Below are positions 27,037-36,625 of a stretch of 64,000 nt of DNA, in pieces (within the stretch, counting starts at the first letter, position 1; each line of letters begins with the position of its first letter). The notes beneath the pieces were generated by a model. That model saw nothing but the letters and a program-made list of their open reading frames with translations, did no database searches and was not told where the DNA came from. Made by a program: the position numbers and the translations under genes. The stretch comes from Labilibaculum sp. K2S. Lineage in GTDB: Bacteria > Bacteroidota > Bacteroidia > Bacteroidales > Marinifilaceae. The stretch is from NCBI RefSeq assembly GCF_030372765.1, contig NZ_JAUCMW010000006.1, positions 126,851 to 190,850 of the forward strand, given 5' to 3'.

Positions 27037-28998
27037 TTATTTTCGTCTAAAATCTATTCGCTGCACATTTTTGGCGATCTCTATTCTCTGATATATCGAA
27101 TCAATAATTGTATCGTACAATTGATCCTTTAACACAAAATCCTCAATGCCATCATCGATATTTGGATTGTCATTTACCTCAACCACATAAACTTTACCAT
27201 CTATCATTTTTAAATCTACGCCATACAGACCATCTCCTATTAACGCAGATGCTTTTAAAGCTGTTTGCACCACAATTTCAGGAACAGATTCAATATTAAC
27301 TGTTTCAGAATTACCTGTTTTATCTTCCTCTTCGCCTTTCCAATTGTATATTTGCCAATGATCTTTACACATGTAATATTTGCAGGCAAACAGTGGCGTA
27401 TTATCAATAATTCCAATTCGCCAATCGAAGTCGGAGTAAAGAAATTCCTGACAAACAACCATATCCGAAATTTTAAAAAGCTTATTTATTTCGGCACGGG
27501 CTTCAACTTTATCTTCAACCTTTATCACCCCTAATGAAAAAGCACTGTCGGGCTGTTTTAGCACCAAGGGATAATTCATGTTATTCAAAACTTTAGGATC
27601 AAATAAATTCTTGGTGAAAACCTCTGTTTCAGGCGTTAATAATTTATGCTTCTTAAATATTTCATTCTGATAAATCTTATTGGAACACCTTAAAATAGAC
27701 CATGGATCATCAATAACAACCAAACCTTCGGCATAAGCTGTACGCGAAAATTCATAAGTATGATCATTTACACTTGTTGTTTCCCGAATGAACAAAGCAT
27801 CGAATTCATTGATTTTATCAATGTCCTGTTTTGTTATAAATTCCAAATATAATCCCCTTCGATTGGCCGCACTTTTAAATTTCTGCAATGCTTTAGGGCA
27901 AGAAGGTGAATTCTCTTCCTTAGGATTTACAAGTACAGCTATATCGTACTTGTAATTAACCAGTTTCGTGCTGTGAAATCTTTTTTTATTGAAATACTTT
28001 TTGGCAAATTCATACACCGAATTTAAATCCTGCTCTGCCACCTTATTCAGGGTTAAAACCTGAACTTTTTTAATAATCCATTTTTCATCATGCTTAATAA
28101 AATCAACTTTGAACAAAGGTGCTTCGAACAATTGATGAAGCTTAGCCGCCAGCGAACTATAACCTTTGGTATTTGTTTGTCCAAAATAAATATGTAAAGA
28201 AAAAGTATTTCCCTTCTCCTTATGCAATGATTTATTGGTGTATTCCTCAATATCATAAGCAATGGAATGAATCACGTTTACGATACGAAAATCACGAATC
28301 GTAATTGTACTTGGTATAATACGCTGCCCACGGGCCGAAGCAAGTAAAGAAACATAATAACCATAACTTTGATACTTATAGCTGCTGCACAAGTTAAAGA
28401 TTCTAAAATCTGTATTGGTCTGATATACTGGATTATTAATATATTCTTTAACGGTAATAATCTTCGCATTTATATCCGGGAATGTCCATTTATAAGGTTG
28501 ATTAATTACAATAATATTGGTTGTTTTATGAGAACATGAAGCAATATTAGTTTTAAACTCCATTTTCACAGCATCCTCTCCTTCGCCATAATAGTCAGGT
28601 ATTCTTTCGAAAGAATTAAATCCCCTTTGCTTATACCAGTCTATTAGCTTTGTATTTTTTACACTTACTTCAATCAATATTTTTTCGTAATTCTGACGAT
28701 TGGCAAATTCAAATACATGTTTAAGTAAATAATCACCATATCCCAGATTCTGGTATTCAGGCAATATTGCTATAGAGTATATGCGTAATGATTTACTGTA
28801 TTTAAACAAAACCAAAGCACCAATCGGGACTCTGTTTTTATCCTTTGTTTCAACGATTAATATCTCCTGAAACTCACTTTGAATACCATGTTTGATACTC
28901 TGTTTTGTACTTTGTTGAAAAGCTGGAAAAGACTCCTCTTCTAATTTTACTAAAAAATTAAAATCATTGATGTCGGACTTTCTTATCTTAACATTCAT
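27037..28998 (-). CDS. GNAT acetyltransferase / RLAN / RimK-type ATP-grasp fusion
   Basis: The 653-residue protein combines three parts. Residues 1-150 are a GNAT N-acetyltransferase (IAILPEYQNLGYGDYLLKH acetyl-CoA loop). Residues about 155-370 resemble the RimK-like ATP-grasp N-terminal (RLAN) domain. Residues about 375-650 are a RimK-type ATP-grasp ligase, with FIRETTSVNDHTYEFSRTA, LKQPDSAFSLGV (nucleotide Lys), a DWRIGIID strand and Mg ligands in VEVNDNPNIDDG. ATP-grasp ligases join a carboxylate to an amine through acyl phosphate. RimK relatives add glutamate to proteins or peptides. The real substrate of RLAN proteins is not known to me. A start codon at 28998 is the only reasonable one. 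Confidence 0.85.
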   Translation of the reverse strand: MNVKIRKSDINDFNFLVKLEEESFPAFQQSTKQSIKHGIQSEFQEILIVETKDKNRVPIGALVLFKYSKSLRIYSIAILPEYQNLGYGDYLLKHVFEFANRQNYEKILIEVSVKNTKLIDWYKQRGFNSFERIPDYYGEGEDAVKMEFKTNIASCSHKTTNIIVINQPYKWTFPDINAKIITVKEYINNPVYQTNTDFRIFNLCSSYKYQSYGYYVSLLASARGQRIIPSTITIRDFRIVNVIHSIAYDIEEYTNKSLHKEKGNTFSLHIYFGQTNTKGYSSLAAKLHQLFEAPLFKVDFIKHDEKWIIKKVQVLTLNKVAEQDLNSVYEFAKKYFNKKRFHSTKLVNYKYDIAVLVNPKEENSPSCPKALQKFKSAANRRGLYLEFITKQDIDKINEFDALFIRETTSVNDHTYEFSRTAYAEGLVVIDDPWSILRCSNKIYQNEIFKKHKLLTPETEVFTKNLFDPKVLNNMNYPLVLKQPDSAFSLGVIKVEDKVEARAEINKLFKISDMVVCQEFLYSDFDWRIGIIDNTPLFACKYYMCKDHWQIYNWKGEEEDKTGNSETVNIESVPEIVVQTALKASALIGDGLYGVDLKMIDGKVYVVEVNDNPNIDDGIEDFVLKDQLYDTIIDSIYQRIEIAKNVQRIDFRRK

Positions 28999-29186
28999 AA
29001 CACTTCTTACAGTCGTTTATAACACTGATTAATAATGAACTAAGCTTACTTGTTGATTTAAATACAAATAACATTTACTACTACAAATTAAATAATAAAA
29101 GTGATTGAAGATTTCCGATTTTACAAATATTTTCACCAATATAATCCGTTAAAAAAACATTACTTAATCAGCACTTATTTCCATCA

Positions 29187-29225
29187 TAAAAAAAGAGGTT
29201 TATAGTGTTGACTATAAACCTCTTT
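29187..29225. terminator. Terminator after the NifX-like gene
   Basis: A perfect 15-bp stem AAAGAGGTTTATAGT/ACTATAAACCTCTTT is followed on the minus strand by a T7 run. It is 140 bp past the NifX-like stop codon and lies in the 366-bp gap before the ATP-grasp fusion; the rest of that gap shows nothing. Confidence 0.82.
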
Positions 29226-29364
29226 AGTTGTACCAAACAGTTGCATTTCCCATTGTTTAAATATGGCTAACCCTATCGTTAAATAGATTTTTAGGCATGC
29301 TGCCCGGCCAAACTGCAAAATATGTTCTTTCTACTCCCGCAATTTTCTTCTTAAACAGATAATT

Positions 29365-29742
29365 TTAGTGACTGCATTGATGATCTTCTCCTTCGCCATG
29401 AGTATGCTGACAACTCGAGCCACTATCGCTTACCGAGCCTGCAACATACAGCTTAACCACTTCCTCAGCATCGCCCGAACAGCCACGAACCACTTCAATC
29501 CCTGAATTGTTAAGCACATTGATTGCTCCATTACCAATTCCTCCGGCGAGCATAATTGTTACACCTGCTTCAGCCAAAACCGATGCAATGTTCGATTTGC
29601 AGCCACACCCCTGTGGTGATTCCATCTTTTGCACATCAACAATTTCCTTGTTTTCTGAAATTGTAAACACATTGTAAAATTCACAATGACCAAAATGACC
29701 ATCGATTTCTCTGTTGCTTGTTACTGGTACTGCTATCTTCAT
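29365..29742 (-). CDS. NifX/NifB-type dinitrogenase cofactor-binding family protein
   Basis: The 125-residue protein has the family opening MKIAVPVTSN and DGHFGHCEFYNVF, the GGIGNGAINVL block, and a Cys/His-rich tail (SCQHTHGEGEDHQCSH). A CGCK motif lies at about 46-49. These small proteins bind iron-molybdenum cofactor precursors or related metal clusters, but in organisms without nif genes their role is unclear. No nitrogenase gene is in the window. A TACTTTTG element about 27-34 bp upstream is a possible -7 promoter box. Confidence 0.85.
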   Translation of the reverse strand: MKIAVPVTSNREIDGHFGHCEFYNVFTISENKEIVDVQKMESPQGCGCKSNIASVLAEAGVTIMLAGGIGNGAINVLNNSGIEVVRGCSGDAEEVVKLYVAGSVSDSGSSCQHTHGEGEDHQCSH

Positions 29743-29768
29743 TTTATTTTTTATTAGTTGATTTAACG

Positions 29769-29776
29769 CAAAAGTA
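29769..29776 (-). promoter_or_regulatory. Possible -7 promoter element of the NifX-like gene
   Basis: TACTTTTG on the minus strand matches TAnnTTTG, 27 bp before the start codon. No clear -33 TTG is seen at the right spacing. Confidence 0.3.
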
Positions 29777-30420
29777 TTCTATCCTTTTGTTTTATAAAAT
29801 TAATAAACATTAGTTAGAACTCTGGGCTTTGATTCTCAGAATAATTCCAAATAAGGCATCTGTAAATTGCTTTAATACGTTTTAAAAATAGGAATTTTTT
29901 TATCCAGATTAATTTTCCGCTAATGAGAGGATAAAGTTAAACCCTACAGGAACTCATATTTTAATCGGTATTAGTTGTGTTTGTTGGCTGACCAAGCTTC
30001 CGCTTTTTTGGGCGAGAAATGCATAATGACCTGAAATATCTAATTCTAGATTTTGATTAAAATTGCTGGAAAATGTTTAGAACAGGATTGATAATTTATT
30101 ATTTTTGGGATTGTGAAATAAGAAAGTTATTGTTTTAAGTTGGCAGTAAATACGAATACAAAATTGAATTCTAATACTTGATAATTTGATTTATGAAGAG
30201 ACCATTAACTGTAATAATATTGTTTGTTCTTTTTTAATACTATAAAGGCATTAAGAAAGTAGAAATATTTCAAACTACTCAATAAATCGAAATAAGTCCC
30301 TGTAAAATACAACACACATAAGTAATACCTAATAATTCACTCTATTCAGATAAAATTTGGAGCTGTATTGCATCTAATTAAAATACATAGTTTAACCAGA
30401 TAAATATCAATTATAAAAAA
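29777..30420. other. Gene-free stretch between divergent genes
   Basis: The 640-bp region between the divergent NifX-like and 30421 genes is AT-rich. I see no RNA gene, repeat or hairpin with a T run. A 14-codon plus-strand frame at 30193 resembles only the start of a signal peptide and is not called. Confidence 0.5.
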
Positions 30421-30981
30421 ATGAGAAATAAAAGGCATTTTTTTTCAAACATTATAAGAATAAACATGTTAATCTTTTTCAGTTTAATATGCATTTCTGC
30501 ATTTTCGGCACAAGTCGATTCAATAAATACGACACAAAACCACAGAGCATATACTATCCAATGGCTGTTAAACAGTAATGCGGATACCAATCAACTATCA
30601 AGTGAGAATATAAAATACTTTAGTATTGAAAAAGCCACTATTGCTCTAGATTCACTCTCAGCTAATATCTCTCGTTTAAAAACGTACCACAAAGATAAAA
30701 ATTGGTTTCTTCGTACTTATTATACTGTTGCCGGAGCAGGAAAATACCTGTATAAAATCCCAGCAATATACATTCCTATTATATGGCTATTCTTCCTGAT
30801 TTGCTCTTCCGTATTATTAGTCGTCTCAGTAATTCGATATTTATATCCTATGAAACTTCCCGATCCACGGGATCCTTTCCTCATTAGTTATGAGGTATCT
30901 AGGGCTCAGTCTAATGCCTATTCAGAAGATGATTTCGACATGTTTGAAGATGATCCCAACGAGGAGGATACAGATAATTAG
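30421..30981 (+). CDS. Exported single-pass membrane protein, unknown
   Basis: The 186-residue protein starts with a signal peptide ending SAFSAQ (cleavage near residue 31), followed by a helical extracytoplasmic part with LRTYYTVAGAGKYLYKIP. One strong membrane helix lies at about 119-141 (YIPIIWLFFLICSSVLLVVSVI). The tail is very acidic (DDFDMFEDDPNEEDTDN). I do not recognise a family. It is 37 bp ahead of the zinc-finger membrane protein on the same strand, and both face the plus direction in a minus-strand neighbourhood. They are probably cotranscribed and may interact. Confidence 0.72.
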   Translation: MRNKRHFFSNIIRINMLIFFSLICISAFSAQVDSINTTQNHRAYTIQWLLNSNADTNQLSSENIKYFSIEKATIALDSLSANISRLKTYHKDKNWFLRTYYTVAGAGKYLYKIPAIYIPIIWLFFLICSSVLLVVSVIRYLYPMKLPDPRDPFLISYEVSRAQSNAYSEDDFDMFEDDPNEEDTDN

Positions 30982-31020
30982 TTAAATACGAATAATTATA
31001 AATACTAGTTAAATACGAAT
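30979..31020 (+). repeat. Direct repeat at the junction of the two-gene locus
   Basis: TAGTTAAATACGAAT occurs at 30979-30993, overlapping the stop codon of the first gene, and again at 31006-31020, running into the ATG of the second. The spacing is 27 bp. Confidence 0.85.
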
Positions 31021-32851
31021 GGCTACAAAATTCACATATAGTTCACAATGCAGCAACGATAATAAACTCAGGAAAAAACTTACACAAAAAATTACTGAGT
31101 GGGCTGCTTCTATCCCCAATCATCCTTATACTGATTTTGGCAACAAAATAGAAATTACAGATATTCAATACCTTCCCGCATATCCAATTACTTTGCATAC
31201 ACAATTCGAACGAAGAAGTAAGCATGAAGGACACAAACCTTATAAAGGTGAAAAAATTAAAGAGCGTACTTACAAAGCATTGTCAGACTTCGACGTTTGG
31301 GAGTTTGAATGTCCGGAATTAAGTTCCTTTACAAACTCAGAAAAAAACTACATTCTGGAATGCTCCAAGCATATCAAAAATTGTTTTATTTGTAATGCTC
31401 AGGGCTGGATCAATTGTGTTCAATGCCATGGAAACAAACACATTGATTGTTCTAAATGTAAGGGTTCGGGAAAAGAAACCTGCTCCAAATGCAAGGGGAA
31501 TGGAACAGAACAGTGTGCCAATTGTAAAGGTTTGGGATATAAATCGAAGCCTGAGACTCAAATCAAAAAAATATTTTACGAGGAAAAAAATGGTCCGTAC
31601 TATCCGAAATATAACCGTAATGGCTATTTTCGAGAAGAGCATTATTCTGTATATGTAAAAGAACCATGTAATCAATGTTCAGGAAATGGGAAACAGACCT
31701 GCTCAAAATGTGGAGGACAGGGTAAACTAACTTGCTCTACTTGCAAAGGTACAGGTAGTGTTACTTGTCCTACCTGCAAAGGCAGCGGTCGCAATCAATG
31801 TCCTGAATGTAAAGGGCACAAACATCTATTGCACTATTATTACATCACTCAGAATCTAAATTTTAACACTCAGGAAGAGTATCATTTTCATCCAGAAATT
31901 CAGGAAAAATTTCCTGAATTTATGCAAAAAGCTGAGGTAATAAACAGAACTACTCTTCAGTCAAGAGGAATAGATGATGAAACAATAAATATTTTTCCTA
32001 AAGAAGGCCACATCAATCAATTGACAAATAGTTTACTTGAAAATGCATATAAAGAAAAGAAAGAAGATGAAATTATAAGGTTTCAGCACCTGGACATTGA
32101 ATTAATCGATACCTGGATGATGTCATACAAATTCGAAGATAATAACTATGATATCTTATTTTATGGAGATGATCTTGAGGTGATCCAAGGGAATAGTCCT
32201 ATGTCCAATCTGGCAAAAGAATATTGGACAAAAGGATATGATCATGCAAAATTTTACTTAATAACGCAAGCAAGGAATTTTTTCAAAAAAGCAGAATCAA
32301 TAAATTCCTTTGAAATTCAGGAACATATTCTAAGTTCTTTAGAAACTATTGAAAACAGAATACGTATTTCATTCCAACTGGGCATATATGTATCATTGCT
32401 GTTTTTTGCCACAATTGGGAGCATTTACAGTTTTCAATATTATAAATATATTAATTACGTATTTAATTACGTTGATTTTATCAATAATCCGGAATCCTGG
32501 CTTTATACATATCATACATGGACTCAAACAATTGTCCATTTGGCATTAAGTGTTCTTTCAGCCTATTACGTAAAAAAAATTGCAACACAACATATCGTTA
32601 AAATACCAGGTTTTTTTACTCGTGTTCTGACTGGTCTACTTCTGAATAGTATTGTTACTATTTGCAGTTTTCTTATTTGGGGATTTCTCAATGCCTTGGG
32701 CATTTCATTAATTATGACATTTCTATTTGTAATACTTGTTTATATCTTTAAAGTGGTTTACTGGATATTGTATTATATTGTCAAAATCATTATATTTTTA
32801 GTAAAGGTTATTGGAGGTATCATACTAATGATTTGGAATATGTTTAATTAA
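31019..32851 (+). CDS. DnaJ-type zinc-finger membrane protein (ten CxxC motifs)
   Basis: The 610-residue protein has an N-terminal region with no clear family (1-115). Then come ten CxxC units resembling the DnaJ cysteine-rich CxxCxGxG domain, in two blocks of five. The first (about 122-178) includes CFICNAQG and CSKCKGSG; the second (about 217-271) includes CNQCSGNG, CSKCGGQG, CSTCKGTG and CPTCKGSG. DnaJ itself has four motifs and no membrane spans. No J-domain HPD motif is visible here. Residues 440 to 610 hold about four or five membrane helices. The fold is likely several zinc-binding hairpins facing the cytosol, anchored to the membrane. It follows gene 30421 by 37 bp. Function unknown; disulfide or client binding at the membrane is a guess. 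Confidence 0.75.
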   Translation: MATKFTYSSQCSNDNKLRKKLTQKITEWAASIPNHPYTDFGNKIEITDIQYLPAYPITLHTQFERRSKHEGHKPYKGEKIKERTYKALSDFDVWEFECPELSSFTNSEKNYILECSKHIKNCFICNAQGWINCVQCHGNKHIDCSKCKGSGKETCSKCKGNGTEQCANCKGLGYKSKPETQIKKIFYEEKNGPYYPKYNRNGYFREEHYSVYVKEPCNQCSGNGKQTCSKCGGQGKLTCSTCKGTGSVTCPTCKGSGRNQCPECKGHKHLLHYYYITQNLNFNTQEEYHFHPEIQEKFPEFMQKAEVINRTTLQSRGIDDETINIFPKEGHINQLTNSLLENAYKEKKEDEIIRFQHLDIELIDTWMMSYKFEDNNYDILFYGDDLEVIQGNSPMSNLAKEYWTKGYDHAKFYLITQARNFFKKAESINSFEIQEHILSSLETIENRIRISFQLGIYVSLLFFATIGSIYSFQYYKYINYVFNYVDFINNPESWLYTYHTWTQTIVHLALSVLSAYYVKKIATQHIVKIPGFFTRVLTGLLLNSIVTICSFLIWGFLNALGISLIMTFLFVILVYIFKVVYWILYYIVKIIIFLVKVIGGIILMIWNMFN

Positions 32852-33105
32852 TACTGAATTCAAAAAAACTCTTTAAACATTATTAGCAGGAAAAGAGCAA
32901 TATTTTCTATACTAAATAATAATCTGACAGGCAAATTTCAGAAAAGAGGACAATTCAAATATCGTGTTTGCCAAGTGCAAACAGATGTTCTTACTATCAA
33001 TTTTAGATTAACTTTTTATCAATTCCGTTTCGAGGTGTTATTGTTCCGTCGCGAGAAAAAGCAACTCTTTTCTTATCATTCCATTTCGTGACGGATTCCC
33101 AGGTA

Positions 33106-33136
33106 CAAAACAACCCGAAGTTGTTGCTCCGGGCTG
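33106..33136 (-). terminator. Terminator after DPP4 gene
   Basis: On the minus strand CAGCCCGGAG and CTTCGGGTTG pair fully with G-U wobbles (10 bp, 6-nt loop), then TTTTG. It lies about 40 bp past the stop codon. The remaining 250 bp of this gap show nothing else. Confidence 0.72.
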
Positions 33137-33177
33137 AAATATTATTGTCCTTTGACAAATTCTTTGTGGTTAATCTT

Positions 33178-35358
33178 CTATTTTAGATTTTCCTTTAAAA
33201 AATCGGTCATCATACCAAACAAGTGCAAACGGGTATTTCCGCCATAAATGCCATGATTTCGGTTGGTATACAAATGCATCTGAAATTTTTTGTTGTGTTG
33301 AACCAACTCTTCGGCCAGCTCCAGAGTATTCTGCATGTGCACATTGTCGTCAGCTGTTCCATGTACCAGCAAGAATTTCCCTTTTAATTGATCTGCAAAG
33401 TAAATAGGAGCATATTCATCGTATCCTTTCGGATTTTCCTGCGGTGTACGTAAGTATCTTTCTGAATAAATACTGTCATAATAGCGATAGGTAGTTACCG
33501 GCGCAACAGCAATTCCTGCTGCAAACACATCAGCCCCACGAAACATGCACAAAGAGGACATTTGTCCGCCAAAACTCCAGCCATATACGCCAATTTTATC
33601 AGCAGCAATAAAAGGCTGTTTTGCCATGTACTTTCCTGTTTCGATTAAATCGATGGCTTCCAGATTCTGAATTTGCATATAGGTGCATTTCTTGAATTTT
33701 TCTCCTCTGCCACCTGTTCCCCGGTTATCAACACAAACCACTACAAATCCTTCTTGTGCCAAATAATCTGACCAATCGAAAGTGTAGCGATCCAATACTT
33801 CCTGAGAGCCCGGACCGCCATAAAAGGTTAGTAAAGCAGGATATTCCCTGGTGCTGTCGAAACCAACCGGCTTCATCATCCAGGCATTCAAGTCAACACC
33901 TTCGGAGGTTGTAAAGCTGAAAAACTCACGTTTTGGCAACTGATACTCCTGCATTTTTTTCTTAAGGTCCTGGTTCTCTTCCAATGTACGGATCAGCTTT
34001 CCTTTTGCATTGTGCAAAGTCACCAAAACAGGTTGTTCGTTACTCGAAAAATAGTTGATATAGTATTTGAATCCTTTGCTAAAATTTGCGGTATTAGTTC
34101 CTTTATCTGCACTAAGTTGCGTGGTTTTCTTTCCTTTGATATCTACAGCATAAATTTCGCGTTGCAAAGGAGAAACAGCTGCTGCTTGATAGTAAAACAA
34201 TTTACTGGACTCATTGTAGCCTAAAAATCGAGTTACCTCCCAATCGCCATCGGTTATTTGCTTCACAGGATTTCCCTGCAAATCGTACAAGTAAATGTGA
34301 TTGAACCCAGACTTTTCACTGGTAAAAATAAAATGTTTCCCATCCTTCAAAAAGCTCAAATCATCGTTAATATCAATCCAGGCTTCGTTCTTCTCTTCGT
34401 ACAATAATTTGGATTTTCCACTTTCTGCATCAGCCAACAAAAGCTCATAATGATTCTGATGGCGGTTCATTCTAACAATACTCAACACTTTGGGATTTTG
34501 AGTCCACAAAATTCGTGGGATGTATTGATCGGTTTCCTTGCCGACATCCATTGTTTGTGTGGTTTCCGATTGCAAATCATATACATTCACACTTACATCT
34601 GAATTGTCTTCTCCTGCTTTTGGGTATTTAAACGTGTAATTTTCAGGATACAAGGCATTCTCTGTTTTCTCAGGATTCGTTCCCTTAAAAACGGTCATGT
34701 TGAATTGTTTCACCTTACTCTCATCGAAACGCATAAAGGCAATTCGCTTGCCATCGGGCGACCATTGGTAAGCCTGACTAAAAGAAAACTCTTCCTCATA
34801 AACCCAATCGGGCGCTCCGTTAATAATGTGATTGTACTTGCCATCGAATGTAATCTGAAGCTCATGTTTTTTCTGAAGATCTTTTATGAAGAGATTATTG
34901 TCTCGAAAAAAACAAATCTGATCGCCGGAAGGTGAAAAATCAGCCAATTGCTGTCTGCCTGTCGACAAAGCTTCTAAAGTCTTTTTATCGCGGTCGTACA
35001 CATAAAACTCGGCAGAATAAGAATGTCGGTAAATATTCTGTCGATTGCTGGCAATTAAAATTTTTCGCTCATCAGACGAAAACTGATAGCTATCAATTCT
35101 TTCAATTTTATCGGTTCCTGTCTCGGTCAGATCAAAAATTATTTCTTCGGATTCACCCGTTGCATAAGAAAACTTTTCAATTCGAATTCCATGTTTTAAA
35201 ACGGTATACGATTCTCCACTATTCATGGAACGTAATCCGTAAACAGAACGGGCGCGAAAGGTGCCATTGTTTGTGATGTCTTCGAGCGTAAAGCTCTTTT
35301 GCGCCTGCACCAAAGTCAGGCTTAACAGGGCAAATAGAATTAGTGTTAATTTTTTCAT
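33178..35358 (-). CDS. Dipeptidyl peptidase IV (S9B family)
   Basis: The exported serine peptidase removes N-terminal X-Pro dipeptides. The N-terminal signal peptide ends LVQAQ. The propeller carries the DPP4 double-glutamate motif in DWVYEEEFSF, which anchors the substrate amino terminus. The catalytic serine is at about 595 in GWSFGGQMS, with Asp at about 670 (HGTADDNVH) and His at about 702 (NRNHGI). At 726 residues the protein is normal for the family. It stands alone on the minus strand with a terminator behind. Confidence 0.94.
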   Translation of the reverse strand: MKKLTLILFALLSLTLVQAQKSFTLEDITNNGTFRARSVYGLRSMNSGESYTVLKHGIRIEKFSYATGESEEIIFDLTETGTDKIERIDSYQFSSDERKILIASNRQNIYRHSYSAEFYVYDRDKKTLEALSTGRQQLADFSPSGDQICFFRDNNLFIKDLQKKHELQITFDGKYNHIINGAPDWVYEEEFSFSQAYQWSPDGKRIAFMRFDESKVKQFNMTVFKGTNPEKTENALYPENYTFKYPKAGEDNSDVSVNVYDLQSETTQTMDVGKETDQYIPRILWTQNPKVLSIVRMNRHQNHYELLLADAESGKSKLLYEEKNEAWIDINDDLSFLKDGKHFIFTSEKSGFNHIYLYDLQGNPVKQITDGDWEVTRFLGYNESSKLFYYQAAAVSPLQREIYAVDIKGKKTTQLSADKGTNTANFSKGFKYYINYFSSNEQPVLVTLHNAKGKLIRTLEENQDLKKKMQEYQLPKREFFSFTTSEGVDLNAWMMKPVGFDSTREYPALLTFYGGPGSQEVLDRYTFDWSDYLAQEGFVVVCVDNRGTGGRGEKFKKCTYMQIQNLEAIDLIETGKYMAKQPFIAADKIGVYGWSFGGQMSSLCMFRGADVFAAGIAVAPVTTYRYYDSIYSERYLRTPQENPKGYDEYAPIYFADQLKGKFLLVHGTADDNVHMQNTLELAEELVQHNKKFQMHLYTNRNHGIYGGNTRLHLFGMMTDFLKENLK

Positions 35359-35750
35359 GTTTTTTTTGAGTATTTGTTGAGTTTTGAGTCAAATACCGAA
35401 ATCTACTGATGTGGCATTAAAATAATAAACATCACATCGATTGATATCGAGCAGGATATCATCAACCAACTATGAATTTAGGCAGTAAGGCTAAGATAGA
35501 AAACCTCGGATTGAATAAAAAAAGAAAAGGCTGGATTAACAAATCCAACATTCGTAGAGCCCCTTGTAGGAATGCTTATTTAGTATGGGAACAATTCTAT
35601 TCATAAATTTTTGTAGATGCAGTAAATCTATAATTTTTTTTTGAACTCCTATTTCTGATGATCAACTACAGGCCTGATTTAAAATCGTTCTACGTAATAC
35701 AGATGAATAAAACCGAACAGATAAAGTACCAAATTAATAGTTGCCTTACT

Positions 35751-35873
35751 ACCACGACCATCATCTAACTACTACCACGACTACTAATGGTATCGTACCA
35801 CGACCACCATCTGACTACTACCACGACTACTGATGGTACCACACCACGACCATTGATAGTACCGTACCACGAC
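35751..35873. repeat. 46-bp tandem repeat (two and a half copies)
   Basis: Units at 35751-35796 and 35797-35842 are about 87 percent alike by eye, followed by a partial unit to 35873. Each has 'taccacgac' twice. It lies in the 622-bp gap between DPP4 and flavodoxin; the rest of that gap is unremarkable. Confidence 0.82.
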
Positions 35874-35921
35874 ATGTGAGGCAGTGTGGCACAACAATTT
35901 TTAGTTTATCAATTCACTTTC

Positions 35922-35951
35922 AAAAAAAAAGCTTCCCCTTTCGGGGAAGCC
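35922..35951 (-). terminator. Flavodoxin gene terminator
   Basis: GCTTCCCC/GGGGAAGC (8-bp, GC-rich, 4-nt loop) is followed by nine T on the minus strand, 30 bp past the stop. Confidence 0.9.
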
Positions 35952-35980
35952 TGTCAACTATTTAATTACAATAAAGGAAT

Positions 35981-36490
35981 CTATTTAAACTCTTTTTTTA
36001 ATTGCTGAACCCAAGCTTCAATTCTTTCTGGTGATAAAGCGGCTTGATTCTCGATATCAAGAGCCAAACCTAAGAATTTGCCATCGCGTAAGGCAACAGA
36101 CTTTTCAAATTTATAGCCTTCCGGAGAAGTCAATCCAATTACTTTTGCTCCTCGTTCTTCCAGTGCAATTGCCAAAAGACCAATCGCATCAACAAAGTTT
36201 TCAGGATATCCGACCTGATCGCCTAAACCAAACAAAGCAACTGTTTTGCCTTTTAGCTTTAGATCCTCAATAGCAGGCATAAACTCGTCCCAGTAGTTTG
36301 GTAATTCACCATCGAACCATGTTGGAACACCTAATATTAAATTATCATAAGCCAAAAAAATTTCTTCGTCAACTTCCTCAACATTTACACTTTCCACTTC
36401 TGCTGAAGATCCAAAAGCTTTTTTTATTTTTTCAGCATTCTTAGCTGTTTTGTTCGTATTAAAACTATAGAATAAACCTATTTTTTTCAT
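35981..36490 (-). CDS. fldA: Long-chain flavodoxin
   Basis: The 169-residue FMN electron carrier has the N-terminal KIGLFYSFNTNKTAKNAEKI phosphate loop, which is unusual (SFNTNKT instead of TxTGxT). The FMN-stacking segment ILGVPTWFDGELPNYW and the long-chain-type LFGLGDQVGYPENFVDA insertion are present. It serves redox partners such as pyruvate:ferredoxin-type or reductive enzymes; partners here are unknown. It is monocistronic with its own terminator. Confidence 0.9.
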   Translation of the reverse strand: MKKIGLFYSFNTNKTAKNAEKIKKAFGSSAEVESVNVEEVDEEIFLAYDNLILGVPTWFDGELPNYWDEFMPAIEDLKLKGKTVALFGLGDQVGYPENFVDAIGLLAIALEERGAKVIGLTSPEGYKFEKSVALRDGKFLGLALDIENQAALSPERIEAWVQQLKKEFK

Positions 36491-36625
36491 CTTTTTAAGT
36501 ATCTAGTACAGAGTAGATAGTAACCAGACTATTTACACCTCCGTAAATTATTATTCTTAATTATTTTTAAGAATGCGAACAGATAACTCATTCACACTTT
36601 AGCTAATTTACTCAATTATTCTCCT

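Noticed and set aside
30193..30237. 14-codon frame (begins MKRPLTVIILFV)
   Set aside because: Looks like the start of a signal peptide but stops at once; too short to support.
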